Under the pieces are notes generated by a model. The model made no database searches and was not told where the DNA came from. It worked only from the letters and a program-made list of their open reading frames with translations. A stretch of 64,000 bases of DNA. Source: UBA4093 sp036676455. GTDB taxonomy: Bacteria > Cyanobacteriota > Sericytochromatia > S15B-MN24 > UBA4093. Where the stretch lies: assembly GCA_036676455.1 (NCBI GenBank), contig JAKFCW010000044.1:1-64000 (forward strand). Direction: 5' to 3'. The translations under genes were made by a program, and so were the position numbers. Shown here one piece after another: positions 7,509 to 16,717 of the stretch. Numbering within the stretch: the stretch's first letter is position 1; every line of letters starts with the position of its first letter.

Positions 7509-8845
7509 TACTGGATCTCTCCCTCGGCGAAGGTGAAGGTCTTGCCGAAGAGGGAGCGCTCCAGGCGCAGGACCTTGCGGTTGAGCATCATGACCACGCC
7601 GATGTTGCACTCGCTCTTGACGATCACCTTGGGCGCCGGCAGTTCTTCGTGCTCGGATTCCAGCTCGATGATCTGCTGGCGAATCTGGGCGAGGCGCAGG
7701 CTCATGTTGACCTTCTGGGGCATGAGGCGCTGCAGGTTGAAGGGACCGTCCTGGGGTGGGTTCGCCATGACCGTCTTGATGAGGCTCGTGATCTCGTCCA
7801 GGTCGATCATGAGCTGGGCTTCCTCGGCCCGGAGCTGGTCGAGCAGGTCGTCGGGCGGATCCTGGTTGATCTCGATGCGCGTCGGGGTCTCGTGGAGGGT
7901 GCCCAGGGAGTTGGCCTGGACGAGCTCTCCGGCCTTGGTCACGCCCCCGATCAGGTGGCCGCCGACCAAGACGCGCTTGCCGGCGCTGAGGGTGGAGTGG
8001 AGGGCGTCGGACTGGATGATGACGTCCCGGCGTGCCGTGAGGGTGGACTCCGAGTCCACGAAGCGGGCCGTCACGTCGTTCTGGGCCTCGATGGTCGAGT
8101 GGTTGCGGACCCCGCCCTTGATGATGACCGAGCCGCCGGACTGGATCACGCCGCCCTCGACGTAGCCGCGGACCTCGATGTCCTCGGTGGCGCGGATGGT
8201 GAAGCCGGCGTTGACGCCGCCCTTGACGATGACAGAGCCCTGGAAGTTGATGTTACCAACGGAGAAGTCGACCTCGTCGACGGTGAAGACCGGTCGGACC
8301 GAGATGCGGTTGCGCTCGAGGGTGGGCACGCCGGTCACGACGGCCACGGCCTCGAGCTTGTCATGGGAAAGTTCGACGTTCTTGCCGGCGAGGAGGTGGA
8401 CCTCCTTGATGGCCGGAGCGGGAATGGGCTGGCCGGTCACGGCCGTGCCCGGGGTGCCGGCGACGCCAGGGATCTTGCGGGCGAGGACCTGGCCCTCGAC
8501 CACGTTCTGGATGACGGAGCCCTCGCGGTAATCCACCCGGCCGGATTTCTCGACGACGGGGCCGACGTTGATCGGCTCGGCCGAGAAGTAGTACTCGATG
8601 CGGGCGGGAGTCCCGGGAGTCGGAGGGGTCCCGCGCGCCACCAGCAGTCCATCGCTCGGCGGATCGGAGGCCAGCTGGGCAATCGCCGCCTGATCGATGC
8701 CGGTGACCACCCCATTTTGATGCAGGGCCGTGACGAGATCGTCGATCGGAACAGGCATGGGAGGCACCACCCGCATCCAGGCTTCGAGGCCTTTTTGCAG
8801 GATCTGGACCTTGATGGCGGCTTTGTAGGATTGCGTGGTCTCCAA
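7505..8845 (-). CDS. FapA/DUF342-family beta-helix protein
   Basis: 446 residues. The central region has the repeating beta-strand pattern of FapA/DUF342 proteins (GSVIVKGGVNAGFTIRA, GGSVIIKGGVRNHSTIEA), resembling a bactofilin-like right-handed helix. A coiled-coil segment follows at about 330-400. Family members are linked to cell envelope or appendage functions, but no biochemical activity is established. The start is TTG 8845 with AAGGA nine bases upstream; no better start exists. It is the first gene of the six-gene operon, and a TATAAT lies upstream at 8981. Confidence 0.82.
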   Translation of the reverse strand: METTQSYKAAIKVQILQKGLEAWMRVVPPMPVPIDDLVTALHQNGVVTGIDQAAIAQLASDPPSDGLLVARGTPPTPGTPARIEYYFSAEPINVGPVVEKSGRVDYREGSVIQNVVEGQVLARKIPGVAGTPGTAVTGQPIPAPAIKEVHLLAGKNVELSHDKLEAVAVVTGVPTLERNRISVRPVFTVDEVDFSVGNINFQGSVIVKGGVNAGFTIRATEDIEVRGYVEGGVIQSGGSVIIKGGVRNHSTIEAQNDVTARFVDSESTLTARRDVIIQSDALHSTLSAGKRVLVGGHLIGGVTKAGELVQANSLGTLHETPTRIEINQDPPDDLLDQLRAEEAQLMIDLDEITSLIKTVMANPPQDGPFNLQRLMPQKVNMSLRLAQIRQQIIELESEHEELPAPKVIVKSECNIGVVMMLNRKVLRLERSLFGKTFTFAEGEIQY

Positions 8846-8950
8846 GTCAACGTTCCTTAGTTATGCGCGCGGTCGGGCGCGCGATGTCGCCTACCGTGGA
8901 GGCTTGAAACAGGGCGCTCAGCGCTCCCGATTCGACCCCCGAACTTTTGG

Positions 8951-8986
8951 ACCTCGGTGTCGCCGAGGTTCGACGTCCCCATTATA
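8951..8986 (-). promoter_or_regulatory. Probable promoter -10 and leader hairpin of the fapA-to-nitrilase operon
   Basis: On the minus strand a perfect TATAAT occupies 8986-8981; no good -35 is visible. Downstream, inside the predicted leader, a 7-bp stem ACCTCGG/CCGAGGT with loop TGTCG lies at 8951-8969. It lacks a T-run, so it is not a typical terminator for argS. No other feature is seen in the 197-base gap between argS and fapA. Confidence 0.45.
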
Positions 8987-9042
8987 CCCGGTAGACGACA
9001 TTTCGGGGCACGCGAGCGTTGCTATTTCAAGATTGAATTGCG

Positions 9043-10713
9043 TTACATCCGTTCCGGCGCCCGGACGCCCAGGATGCCCTCGAGCGCATTGGCAAGCACC
9101 GTGCGGCTCGCGACCGCTAGGGCCAGCCGTGCCCGGGTCAAGGAAGCATCCTCGGGATTGAGGACCCGGCAATTGGTATAGAACGCATGGAAGTCCGCCG
9201 CCAGGTCCTGGGCGTAGCGCGCGATCCGGTGCGGCTCGCGGGCGAAGGCCGCCCCGGAGATCTCGTCGGCGTAGCTGGCGAGCTTGAGCATCAGTACGCG
9301 CTCGTCTTCGTGGCCCAGCGCCGAGAGATCGGCTGTGTCGAGCCCTTCGAGGGAATGACCTTGCTCCTCGGCGAGGCGCAGGATCGAGCAGATGCGCGCA
9401 TGGGCGTACTGCACGTAGAAGACCGGGTTGTCGGCGGTCTCCTTCTTGGCGAGTTCGAGATCGAAGTCCAGCGGAGTGTCCGACGAGCGCATGACCAGGA
9501 AGTAGCGGGTGGCGTCGGGGCCGACCTCGTCGATGACCTCGTCGAGGGTGACCATCTCGCCGGTGCGCTTGGACATGCGGACCGGCTCGCCGGCGCGATA
9601 CAGGCTGACGAGCTGACCGATGATGATCTCCAGCTTGTCGGCGGGGTAGCCCAGGGCCTGGACGGCGGCCTTCATGCGGGCGACGTAGCCGTGGTGGTCG
9701 GCGCCGAAGATGTTGATCAGCTTGTCGTAGCCGCGAACGAGCTTGTTCCAGTGGTAGGCGATGTCGGCGGCCAGGTAGGTCGGCAGGCCGTTCTCGCGGA
9801 TGACGACGCGGTCCTTGTCGTCGCCGAAGTCAGTGGACTTCAGCCAGAGGGCGCCGTCCTGCTCGTAGAGGTAACCCTTTTCCTTGAGGACGTCGACGGC
9901 CTTCTGGATGGCGCCTTCCTGGTGGAGGCGGGTCTCCGGGAAGAACTCGTCGAAGTGGCAGCGGATACGCTCCAAGGTTTTCTGCTGCTGGGCCAGCAGC
10001 AGGTCGCGCGAGAACTGGGTGAGGCGCTTGACCTTGGCGTCCTCGTCGAGGCCGTCGAGTTCCGAGCCAAGGGCCTCGCGGGCGGCGGCCGCCACGTCAT
10101 GGATGTAGGCGCCGCCGTAGAACTCCTTGCCGGCCTCGCCCTCGGGGATGGGGCGGCCCTCGATGCGGTACATGACCGAGCGGCCCAGGTTCAGCATCTG
10201 GTTGCCGGCGTCGTTGATGTAGAACTCCTGGTGGACCGCAAAGCCGGCGGCGTTCATGACGTTGGCCAGGGTCGAGCCGATGGCGGCCCAGCGGCCGTGG
10301 CCCACGTGCAGGGGGCCGGTGGGGTTGGCGGAGACGAACTCGAGCAGGACCTTCTCGCCCTTGCCGACTTCCGAGCGGCCGTAAGCGTCCTTCTCGGTGA
10401 GCACGGAGCGAACGTTGTTGCGCAGCCAGTCGAGGCTGAGGCTGAGGTTGATGAAGCCGGGACCCGCCATGGACGCGGAGGCGATCAGGCCGTCGGTGGG
10501 AATGTGCTCAAGCAGGACCTTGGCGATCTGGGGCGGGGCCATCTTGGCGGGCTTGGCGAGGGCCATGGCCAGGTTGGTGGCATAGTCTCCGTGCTGGGGA
10601 TCGCGGGGCTTCTCGACCAGCGGACGGACGGAGATACCCTGGGGCAGTTGCCCCTGCTCGATGGCCGCCTGGAGGGCTCCTGCGAGATGGTCGGCGATGA
10701 GTTGTCTAAGCAT
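9043..10713 (-). CDS. argS: Arginyl-tRNA synthetase
   Basis: 556 residues, a class I synthetase. The HIGH-type motif HVGH is at 136-139 after FVSANPTGPL, and the KMSKS-type loop appears as RMSKRTGEM. The C-terminal anticodon-binding helical domain ends in RLALAVASRTVLANAL...LGVRAPERM. It charges tRNA-Arg in the cytoplasm. It lies 7 bases after a DUF1934 gene, an arrangement also found in Bacillus (ywiB-argS). Confidence 0.97.
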   Translation of the reverse strand: MLRQLIADHLAGALQAAIEQGQLPQGISVRPLVEKPRDPQHGDYATNLAMALAKPAKMAPPQIAKVLLEHIPTDGLIASASMAGPGFINLSLSLDWLRNNVRSVLTEKDAYGRSEVGKGEKVLLEFVSANPTGPLHVGHGRWAAIGSTLANVMNAAGFAVHQEFYINDAGNQMLNLGRSVMYRIEGRPIPEGEAGKEFYGGAYIHDVAAAAREALGSELDGLDEDAKVKRLTQFSRDLLLAQQQKTLERIRCHFDEFFPETRLHQEGAIQKAVDVLKEKGYLYEQDGALWLKSTDFGDDKDRVVIRENGLPTYLAADIAYHWNKLVRGYDKLINIFGADHHGYVARMKAAVQALGYPADKLEIIIGQLVSLYRAGEPVRMSKRTGEMVTLDEVIDEVGPDATRYFLVMRSSDTPLDFDLELAKKETADNPVFYVQYAHARICSILRLAEEQGHSLEGLDTADLSALGHEDERVLMLKLASYADEISGAAFAREPHRIARYAQDLAADFHAFYTNCRVLNPEDASLTRARLALAVASRTVLANALEGILGVRAPERM

Positions 10714-10720
10714 GGGTGCG

Positions 10721-11143
10721 TTATTCTCCGGTGATCGTCAGGTGGATGATGAGGGTGAAGCTGCCGAGCAGGTCGTCGTTGGAGTAGAGGTCGTATTCCA
10801 GCTGTAGCTCGGCGCCGGTGGGGGTGTCGACCTTCTCGTAGCGCTTGGTGTAGGTGAGAAGGGGAAGGACGGAGCCCATGAGGCTGAGGTCGGTAGGCAC
10901 TGATTTGCCTTGCCGGAAGACCTGCCAGGATTCGATATCAGGACCCCGGCGGAAGAGGCGCCACTCATCGGCGTTCATTTTGAGGGTGCTCTGCAGGCCG
11001 TCGGCATCCTGGAAGATCAGGTACTCCTGGCCGTCCTGGATGTACCACGTGCCTTCGTACTCTCCTTGGGTCGTCTGGGCTTGATTCTCGCTGTCGAGCT
11101 GGCGGCTCTCCAGTTTGACGTGAACGTTCTTCTTCATGCTCAT
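10721..11143 (-). CDS. DUF1934 beta-barrel protein (YwiB-like)
   Basis: 140 residues with alternating beta-strands and no signal or membrane segment. The typical DUF1934 features are an early charged strand (VHVKLESRQ), LIFQDADGLQSTLKM and a C-terminal YDLYSNDDLLGSFTLII...T. The family has a lipocalin/calycin-like barrel of unknown ligand. Its position just before argS matches other genomes and supports the call. The ATG overlaps the rlmH stop (ATGA). Confidence 0.8.
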   Translation of the reverse strand: MSMKKNVHVKLESRQLDSENQAQTTQGEYEGTWYIQDGQEYLIFQDADGLQSTLKMNADEWRLFRRGPDIESWQVFRQGKSVPTDLSLMGSVLPLLTYTKRYEKVDTPTGAELQLEYDLYSNDDLLGSFTLIIHLTITGE

Positions 11144-11607
11144 GCTTTATGGTAGGGCTCTCCCCGGCGGAGAGTCTCGCAGCGGTAAAGCTGTTCGAGC
11201 AGCACCAGACGGGCTAGCTGATAAGGGAGGGTCAACGCGGAGAGGCCCATCTTCCAGCGGGCCTCGCGCTCGAGCTCGGGATCGAGACCTTGCGGGCCTC
11301 CGAGGACGAAAGCGAGGGCCCCCAGGCCTTGGGCCTCGAAGGATTCCAGTTTCTGGGCGAGGTTGATGGTCGCGAGCTGGGTGCCGCGCTCGGTGAGGGC
11401 GATGATCTCCGAGCCCTTGCAGGCGGCACGGATCCGTTCGGCCTCGGCGCGCATGACCTGGGCTTCGCGGCCGGGAATCAGGCGCTCTTCAGGGACCTCG
11501 ATGACTTCGATGGGCCGGTAATGCTTCAATCGGCCCGCGTACTCGGCGATCGCCTCGCGGTAGAACGACTCCTTGATGCGCCCGACCGCTACGATGGACC
11601 ACTTCAC
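11140..11607 (-). CDS. rlmH: 23S rRNA pseudouridine(1915) N3-methyltransferase RlmH
   Basis: 155 residues from the GTG at 11607, exactly the normal family length. The SPOUT knot region is clear: ALTERGTQLAT, FVLGGPQGLDPE, then LSALTLPYQLARLVLLEQLYR and a C-terminal GEPYHKA. It methylates pseudouridine 1915 in helix 69 of 23S rRNA. A frame extension to ATG 11649 would start inside the predicted promoter, so the GTG, with GGGGGAAAG upstream, is preferred. It heads the rlmH-DUF1934-argS unit. Confidence 0.93.
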   Translation of the reverse strand: MKWSIVAVGRIKESFYREAIAEYAGRLKHYRPIEVIEVPEERLIPGREAQVMRAEAERIRAACKGSEIIALTERGTQLATINLAQKLESFEAQGLGALAFVLGGPQGLDPELEREARWKMGLSALTLPYQLARLVLLEQLYRCETLRRGEPYHKA

Positions 11608-11647
11608 GGCTTTCCCCCAGATGTCGACCGGACCGGCCGAAAACCTC

Positions 11648-11677
11648 ACTTTACCTCTCTTAAAGAGTCTGCGTCAA
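11648..11677 (-). promoter_or_regulatory. Sigma-70-type promoter for rlmH
   Basis: On the minus strand TTGACG (11677-11672) and TAAAGT (11653-11648) are separated by 18 bases. Transcription would begin near 11641, upstream of the GTG at 11607, which supports that start over the longer frame. Confidence 0.6.
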
Positions 11678-11719
11678 GCAAGGCATGGCGCCGATTCCCC
11701 CTCCTGAACGCCCGCTTCT

Positions 11720-11730
11720 TGTGCTACAAT
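11720..11730 (+). promoter_or_regulatory. Extended -10 promoter element for yajQ
   Basis: TGCTACAAT (extended -10, TACAAT at 11725-11730) lies on the plus strand in the divergent gap between rlmH and yajQ. No strong -35 is visible, as expected for an extended -10 promoter. Confidence 0.45.
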
Positions 11731-11842
11731 GGCCCTGGCCTGCCAGCCCCCCAAATTGGCGCAGCGCGCCTCATCCGGCTGCCTCTTGGCAGTCCGGGCG
11801 GAGCCTCGGCAGGTATGACTTACGTTCGGGAGTGATGCAGCA

Positions 11843-12334
11843 ATGTCCAAAGACGCTTCGTTCGATATCGTCTCCAAGGTCGACATGGCCGAGGTGACCA
11901 ACGCCGTCCACCAGACCAACAAGGAAATCGAGCAGCGCTTCGACCTCAAGGGGACCGGAGCCGAGATTCGCCAGGAGAAAGAGACCCTCACCGCGGTCGC
12001 CCCTGACGACCTCAAGCTGCGCAACATCATCGACATCCTCGAGAACAAGTTCATCAAGCGGAACCTCTCGCTCAAGGCCCTCGACAAGGGCAACGTCGAA
12101 TCCGCGCTGGGTGGCACGGTCAAGCAGGTCATCACCCTCAAGCAGGGCATCGACCGCGACCGCGCCAAGAAGATCAACGACCTGATCAAGGCCAGCAAGA
12201 TCAAGGTCCAGTCCCAGATCCAGGAAGACCAGATCCGGGTTTCCGGCAAGTCTCGCGACGACCTGCAGGCCGTCATCCAGACCCTCAAGAACGCCGACCT
12301 GGACATCGACCTCCAGTTCGAGAACTACCGCTAG
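11843..12334 (+). CDS. yajQ: YajQ family nucleotide-binding protein (DUF520)
   Basis: 163 residues, the standard length. It begins with the conserved SFDIVSKVDMAEVTNAV...EIEQRFDLKGT and ends with DIDLQFENYR, both family hallmarks. YajQ proteins bind nucleic acid or nucleotides, and c-di-GMP in Xanthomonas and Pseudomonas; the biological role differs between organisms. The c-di-GMP-related genes elsewhere in the window make that ligand plausible here. rplI follows after 48 bases. Confidence 0.95.
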   Translation: MSKDASFDIVSKVDMAEVTNAVHQTNKEIEQRFDLKGTGAEIRQEKETLTAVAPDDLKLRNIIDILENKFIKRNLSLKALDKGNVESALGGTVKQVITLKQGIDRDRAKKINDLIKASKIKVQSQIQEDQIRVSGKSRDDLQAVIQTLKNADLDIDLQFENYR

Positions 12335-12382
12335 GCGGCGTCCCCGCGGGGACGGCGCAATCGTTGCAAAGAGGAGACCGCG

Positions 12383-12826
12383 ATGAAGGTCATTTTCACC
12401 CAGGACGTCAAGGGCACGGCCAAGGCCGGCGAGGTCAAGGAAGTCTCCGAGGGCCATGCCCGCAACTTCCTGATCCCGCGCGGGATCGCCATGGAGGCGA
12501 ACGCCGCCAACCTCAAGATCCTCGAGGACAAGAAGAAGTCCGAGGCCAAGAAGGCCGCCAAGATCAAGGCCGAGGCCGAGGAGCTGGGCCAGCGCCTGGA
12601 GGCCAAGACCGTCAGCCTCAAGGCCAAGTCCGGCGAGGGCGGCAAGCTCTACGGGGCCATCACCGCCAAGGAGATCGCTCAGGAGACCAAGAAGCAGACC
12701 CAGCTTGAAATCGACAAGCGCAAGATCGAGATGGAGCCCATCCGGTCCTTGGGCACCTATAACCTCGTCGTCAAGTTGCACCCCGAGGTGACGGCCAAGC
12801 TCAAGGTCCACGTGACCGAGGAGTAG
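12383..12826 (+). CDS. rplI: 50S ribosomal protein L9
   Basis: 147 residues. The N-terminal rRNA-binding domain (MKVIFTQDVKGTAKAGEVKEV, NFLIPRGIA) is followed by the long lysine-rich connecting helix and the C-terminal domain ending VTAKLKVHVTEE. It binds 23S rRNA at the L1-stalk base. GAGGAG precedes the ATG. It is followed by dnaB after 12 bases, a widely conserved order. Confidence 0.97.
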   Translation: MKVIFTQDVKGTAKAGEVKEVSEGHARNFLIPRGIAMEANAANLKILEDKKKSEAKKAAKIKAEAEELGQRLEAKTVSLKAKSGEGGKLYGAITAKEIAQETKKQTQLEIDKRKIEMEPIRSLGTYNLVVKLHPEVTAKLKVHVTEE

Positions 12827-12838
12827 ACCCAGACGCCC

Positions 12839-14191
12839 ATGAGCGAGCTCATCGAACGGATTCCCCCGCAGGACATCGAGGCCGAGCAATCCGTGCTCGG
12901 CGCCCTCCTGGTCTCGCCCGAGGCCATCGGGAAGGTCGCCGAACTCCTTCGGCCCGAGCACTTCTACCGCCAGGCCCATGCCACCATCTTCCAGGCGGTC
13001 TGCGACCTGGCGGAGCGCGGAGAACCGATCGACCTCATCACCGTCTCCTCCTTGCTGCGAAGCAAGGAGGAGCTCGATGCGGTGGGCGGCTACGGCTACC
13101 TCATGGACCTGGCGTCGTCCATCCCGACGGCCGCCAACGTCGAGTACTACGCCAAGATCGTCGAGGAGAAGGGCACGCTTCGCTCGCTCATCGCGGGCGG
13201 CACCAAGATCGTCGAATTGGCCTTCGACCAGGAGCGCAAGATCGAGGACACGCTCGACCAGGCCGAGCAGATCATCTTCGAGGTCTCCCAGGCGCGTCGC
13301 CAATCGCAGGACCTCACCCACATCAAGGACGTCCTGCAGTCGACCTTCGAGACCATCGAGTACCGCTACGAGAATCAAGATAACGTCATGGGCTCGGCCA
13401 CCGGGTTCTACGACCTGGACTACATGACCTCCGGGCTGAACCCCAGCGACCTGATCATCCTGGCGGCTCGTCCTGCCATGGGTAAGACCTCGTTCGCCCT
13501 CAACCTCCTGCAAGCGGTTGCCAAGCTCAACGACAAGCCCTCGATCATCTTCAGCCTCGAAATGGGCAAGGACCAGCTGGTCCAGCGCATGATCTGCTCC
13601 GAGGCCAAGATCGACGCCCATCGCATCAAGACGGGCTACCTCTCGGAAGGGGACTGGCCCCGCCTCACCGAGGCCATCGGATCGCTTGCCGAGGCTCCGG
13701 TCTACATCGACGACACCCCGGCCATCACGGTCATGGAGGTGCGCGGCAAGGCCCGCCGCCTCAAGGCCCTCACCAAGAAGGAACTGGGCCTCATCGTCAT
13801 CGACTACCTCCAGCTCATGAGCGGCGGCGGCAGCTCCAACGACGGCAACCGCCAGCAGGAGATCTCGACCATCTCGCGCTCTTTGAAGGCCCTCGCCCGC
13901 GAGCTGCAGGTGCCGATCATCGCACTGTCGCAGCTCTCGCGCGCGGTCGAGTCCCGCACCGACAAGCGCCCCATGCTCAGCGACCTGCGCGAATCGGGCG
14001 CCATCGAGCAGGACGCCGACATCGTCATGTTCATCTACCGCGACGACTACTACAACCTGGAATCGCCCGAGAAGAACATCGCCGAGATCATCATCGCCAA
14101 GCACCGTAACGGACCGGTCGGTAAGGTGAAGCTGTACTTCGAGAAGGAGCACACGCGCTTCGAGAACCTCACCACCGCTCCCGCCGTCTAG
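12839..14191 (+). CDS. dnaB: Replicative DNA helicase
   Basis: 450 residues. The N-terminal helical domain starts PPQDIEAEQSVLGALL, and the RecA-like ATPase has its P-loop at about 209-216 (ARPAMGKT) and the Walker B LIVIDYLQLM. The C-terminal DLRESGAIEQDAD segment is typical of DnaB. It unwinds DNA at the replication fork as a hexamer. No intein is present. purA follows after 25 bases. Confidence 0.98.
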   Translation: MSELIERIPPQDIEAEQSVLGALLVSPEAIGKVAELLRPEHFYRQAHATIFQAVCDLAERGEPIDLITVSSLLRSKEELDAVGGYGYLMDLASSIPTAANVEYYAKIVEEKGTLRSLIAGGTKIVELAFDQERKIEDTLDQAEQIIFEVSQARRQSQDLTHIKDVLQSTFETIEYRYENQDNVMGSATGFYDLDYMTSGLNPSDLIILAARPAMGKTSFALNLLQAVAKLNDKPSIIFSLEMGKDQLVQRMICSEAKIDAHRIKTGYLSEGDWPRLTEAIGSLAEAPVYIDDTPAITVMEVRGKARRLKALTKKELGLIVIDYLQLMSGGGSSNDGNRQQEISTISRSLKALARELQVPIIALSQLSRAVESRTDKRPMLSDLRESGAIEQDADIVMFIYRDDYYNLESPEKNIAEIIIAKHRNGPVGKVKLYFEKEHTRFENLTTAPAV

Positions 14192-14216
14192 AACGCAACA
14201 GAAAGCAGGCAGTACC

Positions 14217-15530
14217 GTGGCCAACGTCGTCGTCGTCGGAGCCCAGTGGGGCGACGAAGGGAAGGGCAAGATCACCGATTTGCTGGGAGAGGCTGCCGAC
14301 GTCGTCGTCCGCTACTCGGGCGGCAACAACGCGGGCCACACGGTCGTGGTCGGCGAGATGGTCTACAAGCTGCACCTGGTGCCCTCGGGCATCCTGTACC
14401 CCGGCACGCTCTGCATCGTCGGCAACGGCACGGTGATCGACCCGGTCTCCTTCGTGGCGGAACTCGACAAGCTGGCTGAGCAGGGCATCGACCTTTCGGG
14501 CCTGCGGATCAGCGAGCTGGCGCACCTGATCATGCCCTACCACAAGGTCCTGGACAAGGCCGAGGAAACGCGCCGCAAGCACAAGATCGGCACCACCGGC
14601 CGCGGGATCGGGCCTGCCTACGGCGACAAGGCCCTGCGCTACGGCTTCCGCCTCTTGGACCTGCGCGACGAGGCCAGCTTCCGCGACCAGCTCGCCGACA
14701 ACCTCGAACGCCAGAACGCCATCCTGACCCAGGTCTACGGGACCGAGCCCCTCGACCTCGACGCGGTGGCCGCCGAGGTGCTCGATTCCTACAAGCGCCT
14801 GGAACCCTACATCACGGACACCGGCTTGCTGCTGAACGAGGCCATCACGGCCGGCAAGAAGGTCCTCTTCGAGGGCGCGCAGGGCACCTTGCTCGATCTC
14901 GACATGGGCACCTACCCCTTCGTGACCTCGTCCTACCCGGTGGCGGGCGGCGCGGGCATCGGCGCCGGAGTCGGCCCCCTGGCCGTCGACCGGGTGCTGG
15001 GCATCGCGAAGGCCTACTCGACCCGCGTGGGTGAGGGGCCCTTCCCCAGCGAGCTCTTCGACGCGACGGGCGACGAGCTGCGGCGCGTGGGCATGGAGTT
15101 CGGCACGACGACCGGGCGGCCGCGCCGCTGCGGCTGGTTCGACGCCGTGGCAGCCCGTCTGGCGGCCCGGGTCAACGGCCTCGACGCGCTCGCCATCATG
15201 AAGCTCGACGTGCTGGACGGTTTCGCCGAGATCCCGGTGGTCGTGGGGTACCAGGTGGGCGATCGCCGCCTTGACGAGTTCCCCCACGATCCCCGCGTGC
15301 TCGCCGAGTGCCAGCCCATCTACGAGACCCTGCCCGGCTGGAACCAGTCCACCAAGGAAGCCCGCCGCTGGGAGGACCTGCCCGAGCTGGCGCAGCGCTA
15401 CCTCCGCCGGATCGAGGCCCTGGTCGGCGTGCCGATCGCCATCGTCTCGGTGGGTCCGGAGCGCGACGCCACCCTGATGCTCGAGGACCTGCTCTCCGGG
15501 CCCCGCAGGGTCCAGCCTACCCGAAACTAG
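14217..15530 (+). CDS. purA: Adenylosuccinate synthetase
   Basis: 437 residues from a GTG start preceded by AGCAGG. The N-terminal GTP-binding GAQWGDEGKGKI, the NAGHTVV segment and FEGAQGTLLDLDMGTYPFVTSS are all intact, as is the GTTTGRPRRCGWFD active-site loop. It couples IMP and aspartate to adenylosuccinate using GTP in purine synthesis. The end of the protein is slightly extended (SGPRRVQPTRN) beyond the usual length. Confidence 0.98.
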   Translation: MANVVVVGAQWGDEGKGKITDLLGEAADVVVRYSGGNNAGHTVVVGEMVYKLHLVPSGILYPGTLCIVGNGTVIDPVSFVAELDKLAEQGIDLSGLRISELAHLIMPYHKVLDKAEETRRKHKIGTTGRGIGPAYGDKALRYGFRLLDLRDEASFRDQLADNLERQNAILTQVYGTEPLDLDAVAAEVLDSYKRLEPYITDTGLLLNEAITAGKKVLFEGAQGTLLDLDMGTYPFVTSSYPVAGGAGIGAGVGPLAVDRVLGIAKAYSTRVGEGPFPSELFDATGDELRRVGMEFGTTTGRPRRCGWFDAVAARLAARVNGLDALAIMKLDVLDGFAEIPVVVGYQVGDRRLDEFPHDPRVLAECQPIYETLPGWNQSTKEARRWEDLPELAQRYLRRIEALVGVPIAIVSVGPERDATLMLEDLLSGPRRVQPTRN

Positions 15531-15566
15531 TCCCCGCCCCATCTCAACGTCGAGAGGATTGCCGGA

Positions 15567-16712
15567 ATGATCTACCTGGACTACGCCGCCACCACGCCGG
15601 TTCGCCCCGAGGTCGTCCAAGCGATGACCGAGTCCCTCACCGAGGGCTGGGGCAACCCCTCGAGCAACCACCTTGCGGGTCACACGGCCCGCAAGGGCAT
15701 GGACCGGGCCCGCCGACACGTGGCCGAGCTGGTCGGCGCCAGTCCCGAGATGGTGATCTTCACCTCGGGCGGCACCGAGGCGGACAACCTGGCCATCCGC
15801 GGCGTGGCGCATGCCCTCAAGGCCAAGGGGCGGCACCTGGTGATCAGCAACATCGAGCACTCGGCCGTCCGGGTTACCTGCAAGATGCTGGCCGACGAGG
15901 GTTTCGAGACCACCGAGGTGCCGGTCGGTCCCAACGGCGTGCTCGATCCCGAGGCCGTGGCCCAGGCCATTCGCCCGGACACGATCTTGGTCTCGGTGAT
16001 GCACGTCAACAACGAGATCGGCACGATCCAGCCGATCGCCGAGATCGCCGAACGGGCCCACGCTCAGGGCGTGCTGGTCCACACGGACGCCGTGCAGTCC
16101 GCCGGCAAGATCCCGGTCTCCATGGAGGCCCTGGGCGTCGACCTGCTGTCGATCTCTGCCCACAAGATCTACGGCCCCAAGGGAGTGGGCGCGCTGATCC
16201 GCGCGAAGGGCGTGCCCCTTGCGCCGGTGCTGACCGGCGGCGGGCACGAGCGGGGCTTTAGGGCAGGCACCGAGAACGTGCCGGGCATCGTGGGCTTCGG
16301 AGTGGCGGCCGAGCTGGCCGTCCGCGAGCTGGCCTCGCGTATGCGGCACGACGAGGAGCTGGGGCGCTTCTTGCAGGCCGCGCTGCTGGAGGCGATTCCC
16401 GGGGCCTCCCTGAACGGCGACCCGGTTCGCCGCTGGGCCGGCTGCGTGAGCCTGCGGGTGCCGGGCGTGGACGGCGCGGATCTGCTGAAGGCGCTGGACG
16501 AGGCGGGCGTTGCCATCTCGGCGGGCTCGGCCTGCAAGGCGTTCAAGCAGGAGACGTCACACGTGATCGCGGCCCTGAACTTGCCCAATGCCGAGGATTC
16601 CGGAACCCTGCGCATGACGGTCGGTTCGCCGACCACGCAAGCCGAAATCCAGGACGCCGTGGGCATCTTGGCCAAGGCGGTGGAGGCCTTGCGGGGCAAG
16701 GTCGCACGCTAG
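15567..16712 (+). CDS. Cysteine desulfurase (NifS/IscS family)
   Basis: 381 residues. PLP lysine K200 is in SAHKIYGPKG, and the persulfide cysteine C323 lies in SAGSACKAFKQ on a short loop, which fits the NifS/IscS (type I) class. It takes sulfur from cysteine for Fe-S clusters or thiolated tRNA. No iscU or mnmA is next to it, so the acceptor is not evident. GAGAGGA precedes the ATG, and the gene lies 36 bases after purA. Confidence 0.93.
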   Translation: MIYLDYAATTPVRPEVVQAMTESLTEGWGNPSSNHLAGHTARKGMDRARRHVAELVGASPEMVIFTSGGTEADNLAIRGVAHALKAKGRHLVISNIEHSAVRVTCKMLADEGFETTEVPVGPNGVLDPEAVAQAIRPDTILVSVMHVNNEIGTIQPIAEIAERAHAQGVLVHTDAVQSAGKIPVSMEALGVDLLSISAHKIYGPKGVGALIRAKGVPLAPVLTGGGHERGFRAGTENVPGIVGFGVAAELAVRELASRMRHDEELGRFLQAALLEAIPGASLNGDPVRRWAGCVSLRVPGVDGADLLKALDEAGVAISAGSACKAFKQETSHVIAALNLPNAEDSGTLRMTVGSPTTQAEIQDAVGILAKAVEALRGKVAR

Positions 16713-16717
16713 CTTGC

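Noticed and set aside
11771..14275. Very long antisense open frame across yajQ, rplI and dnaB
   Set aside because: It runs opposite to three recognisable conserved genes. Long antisense frames are expected from GC-rich codon bias.
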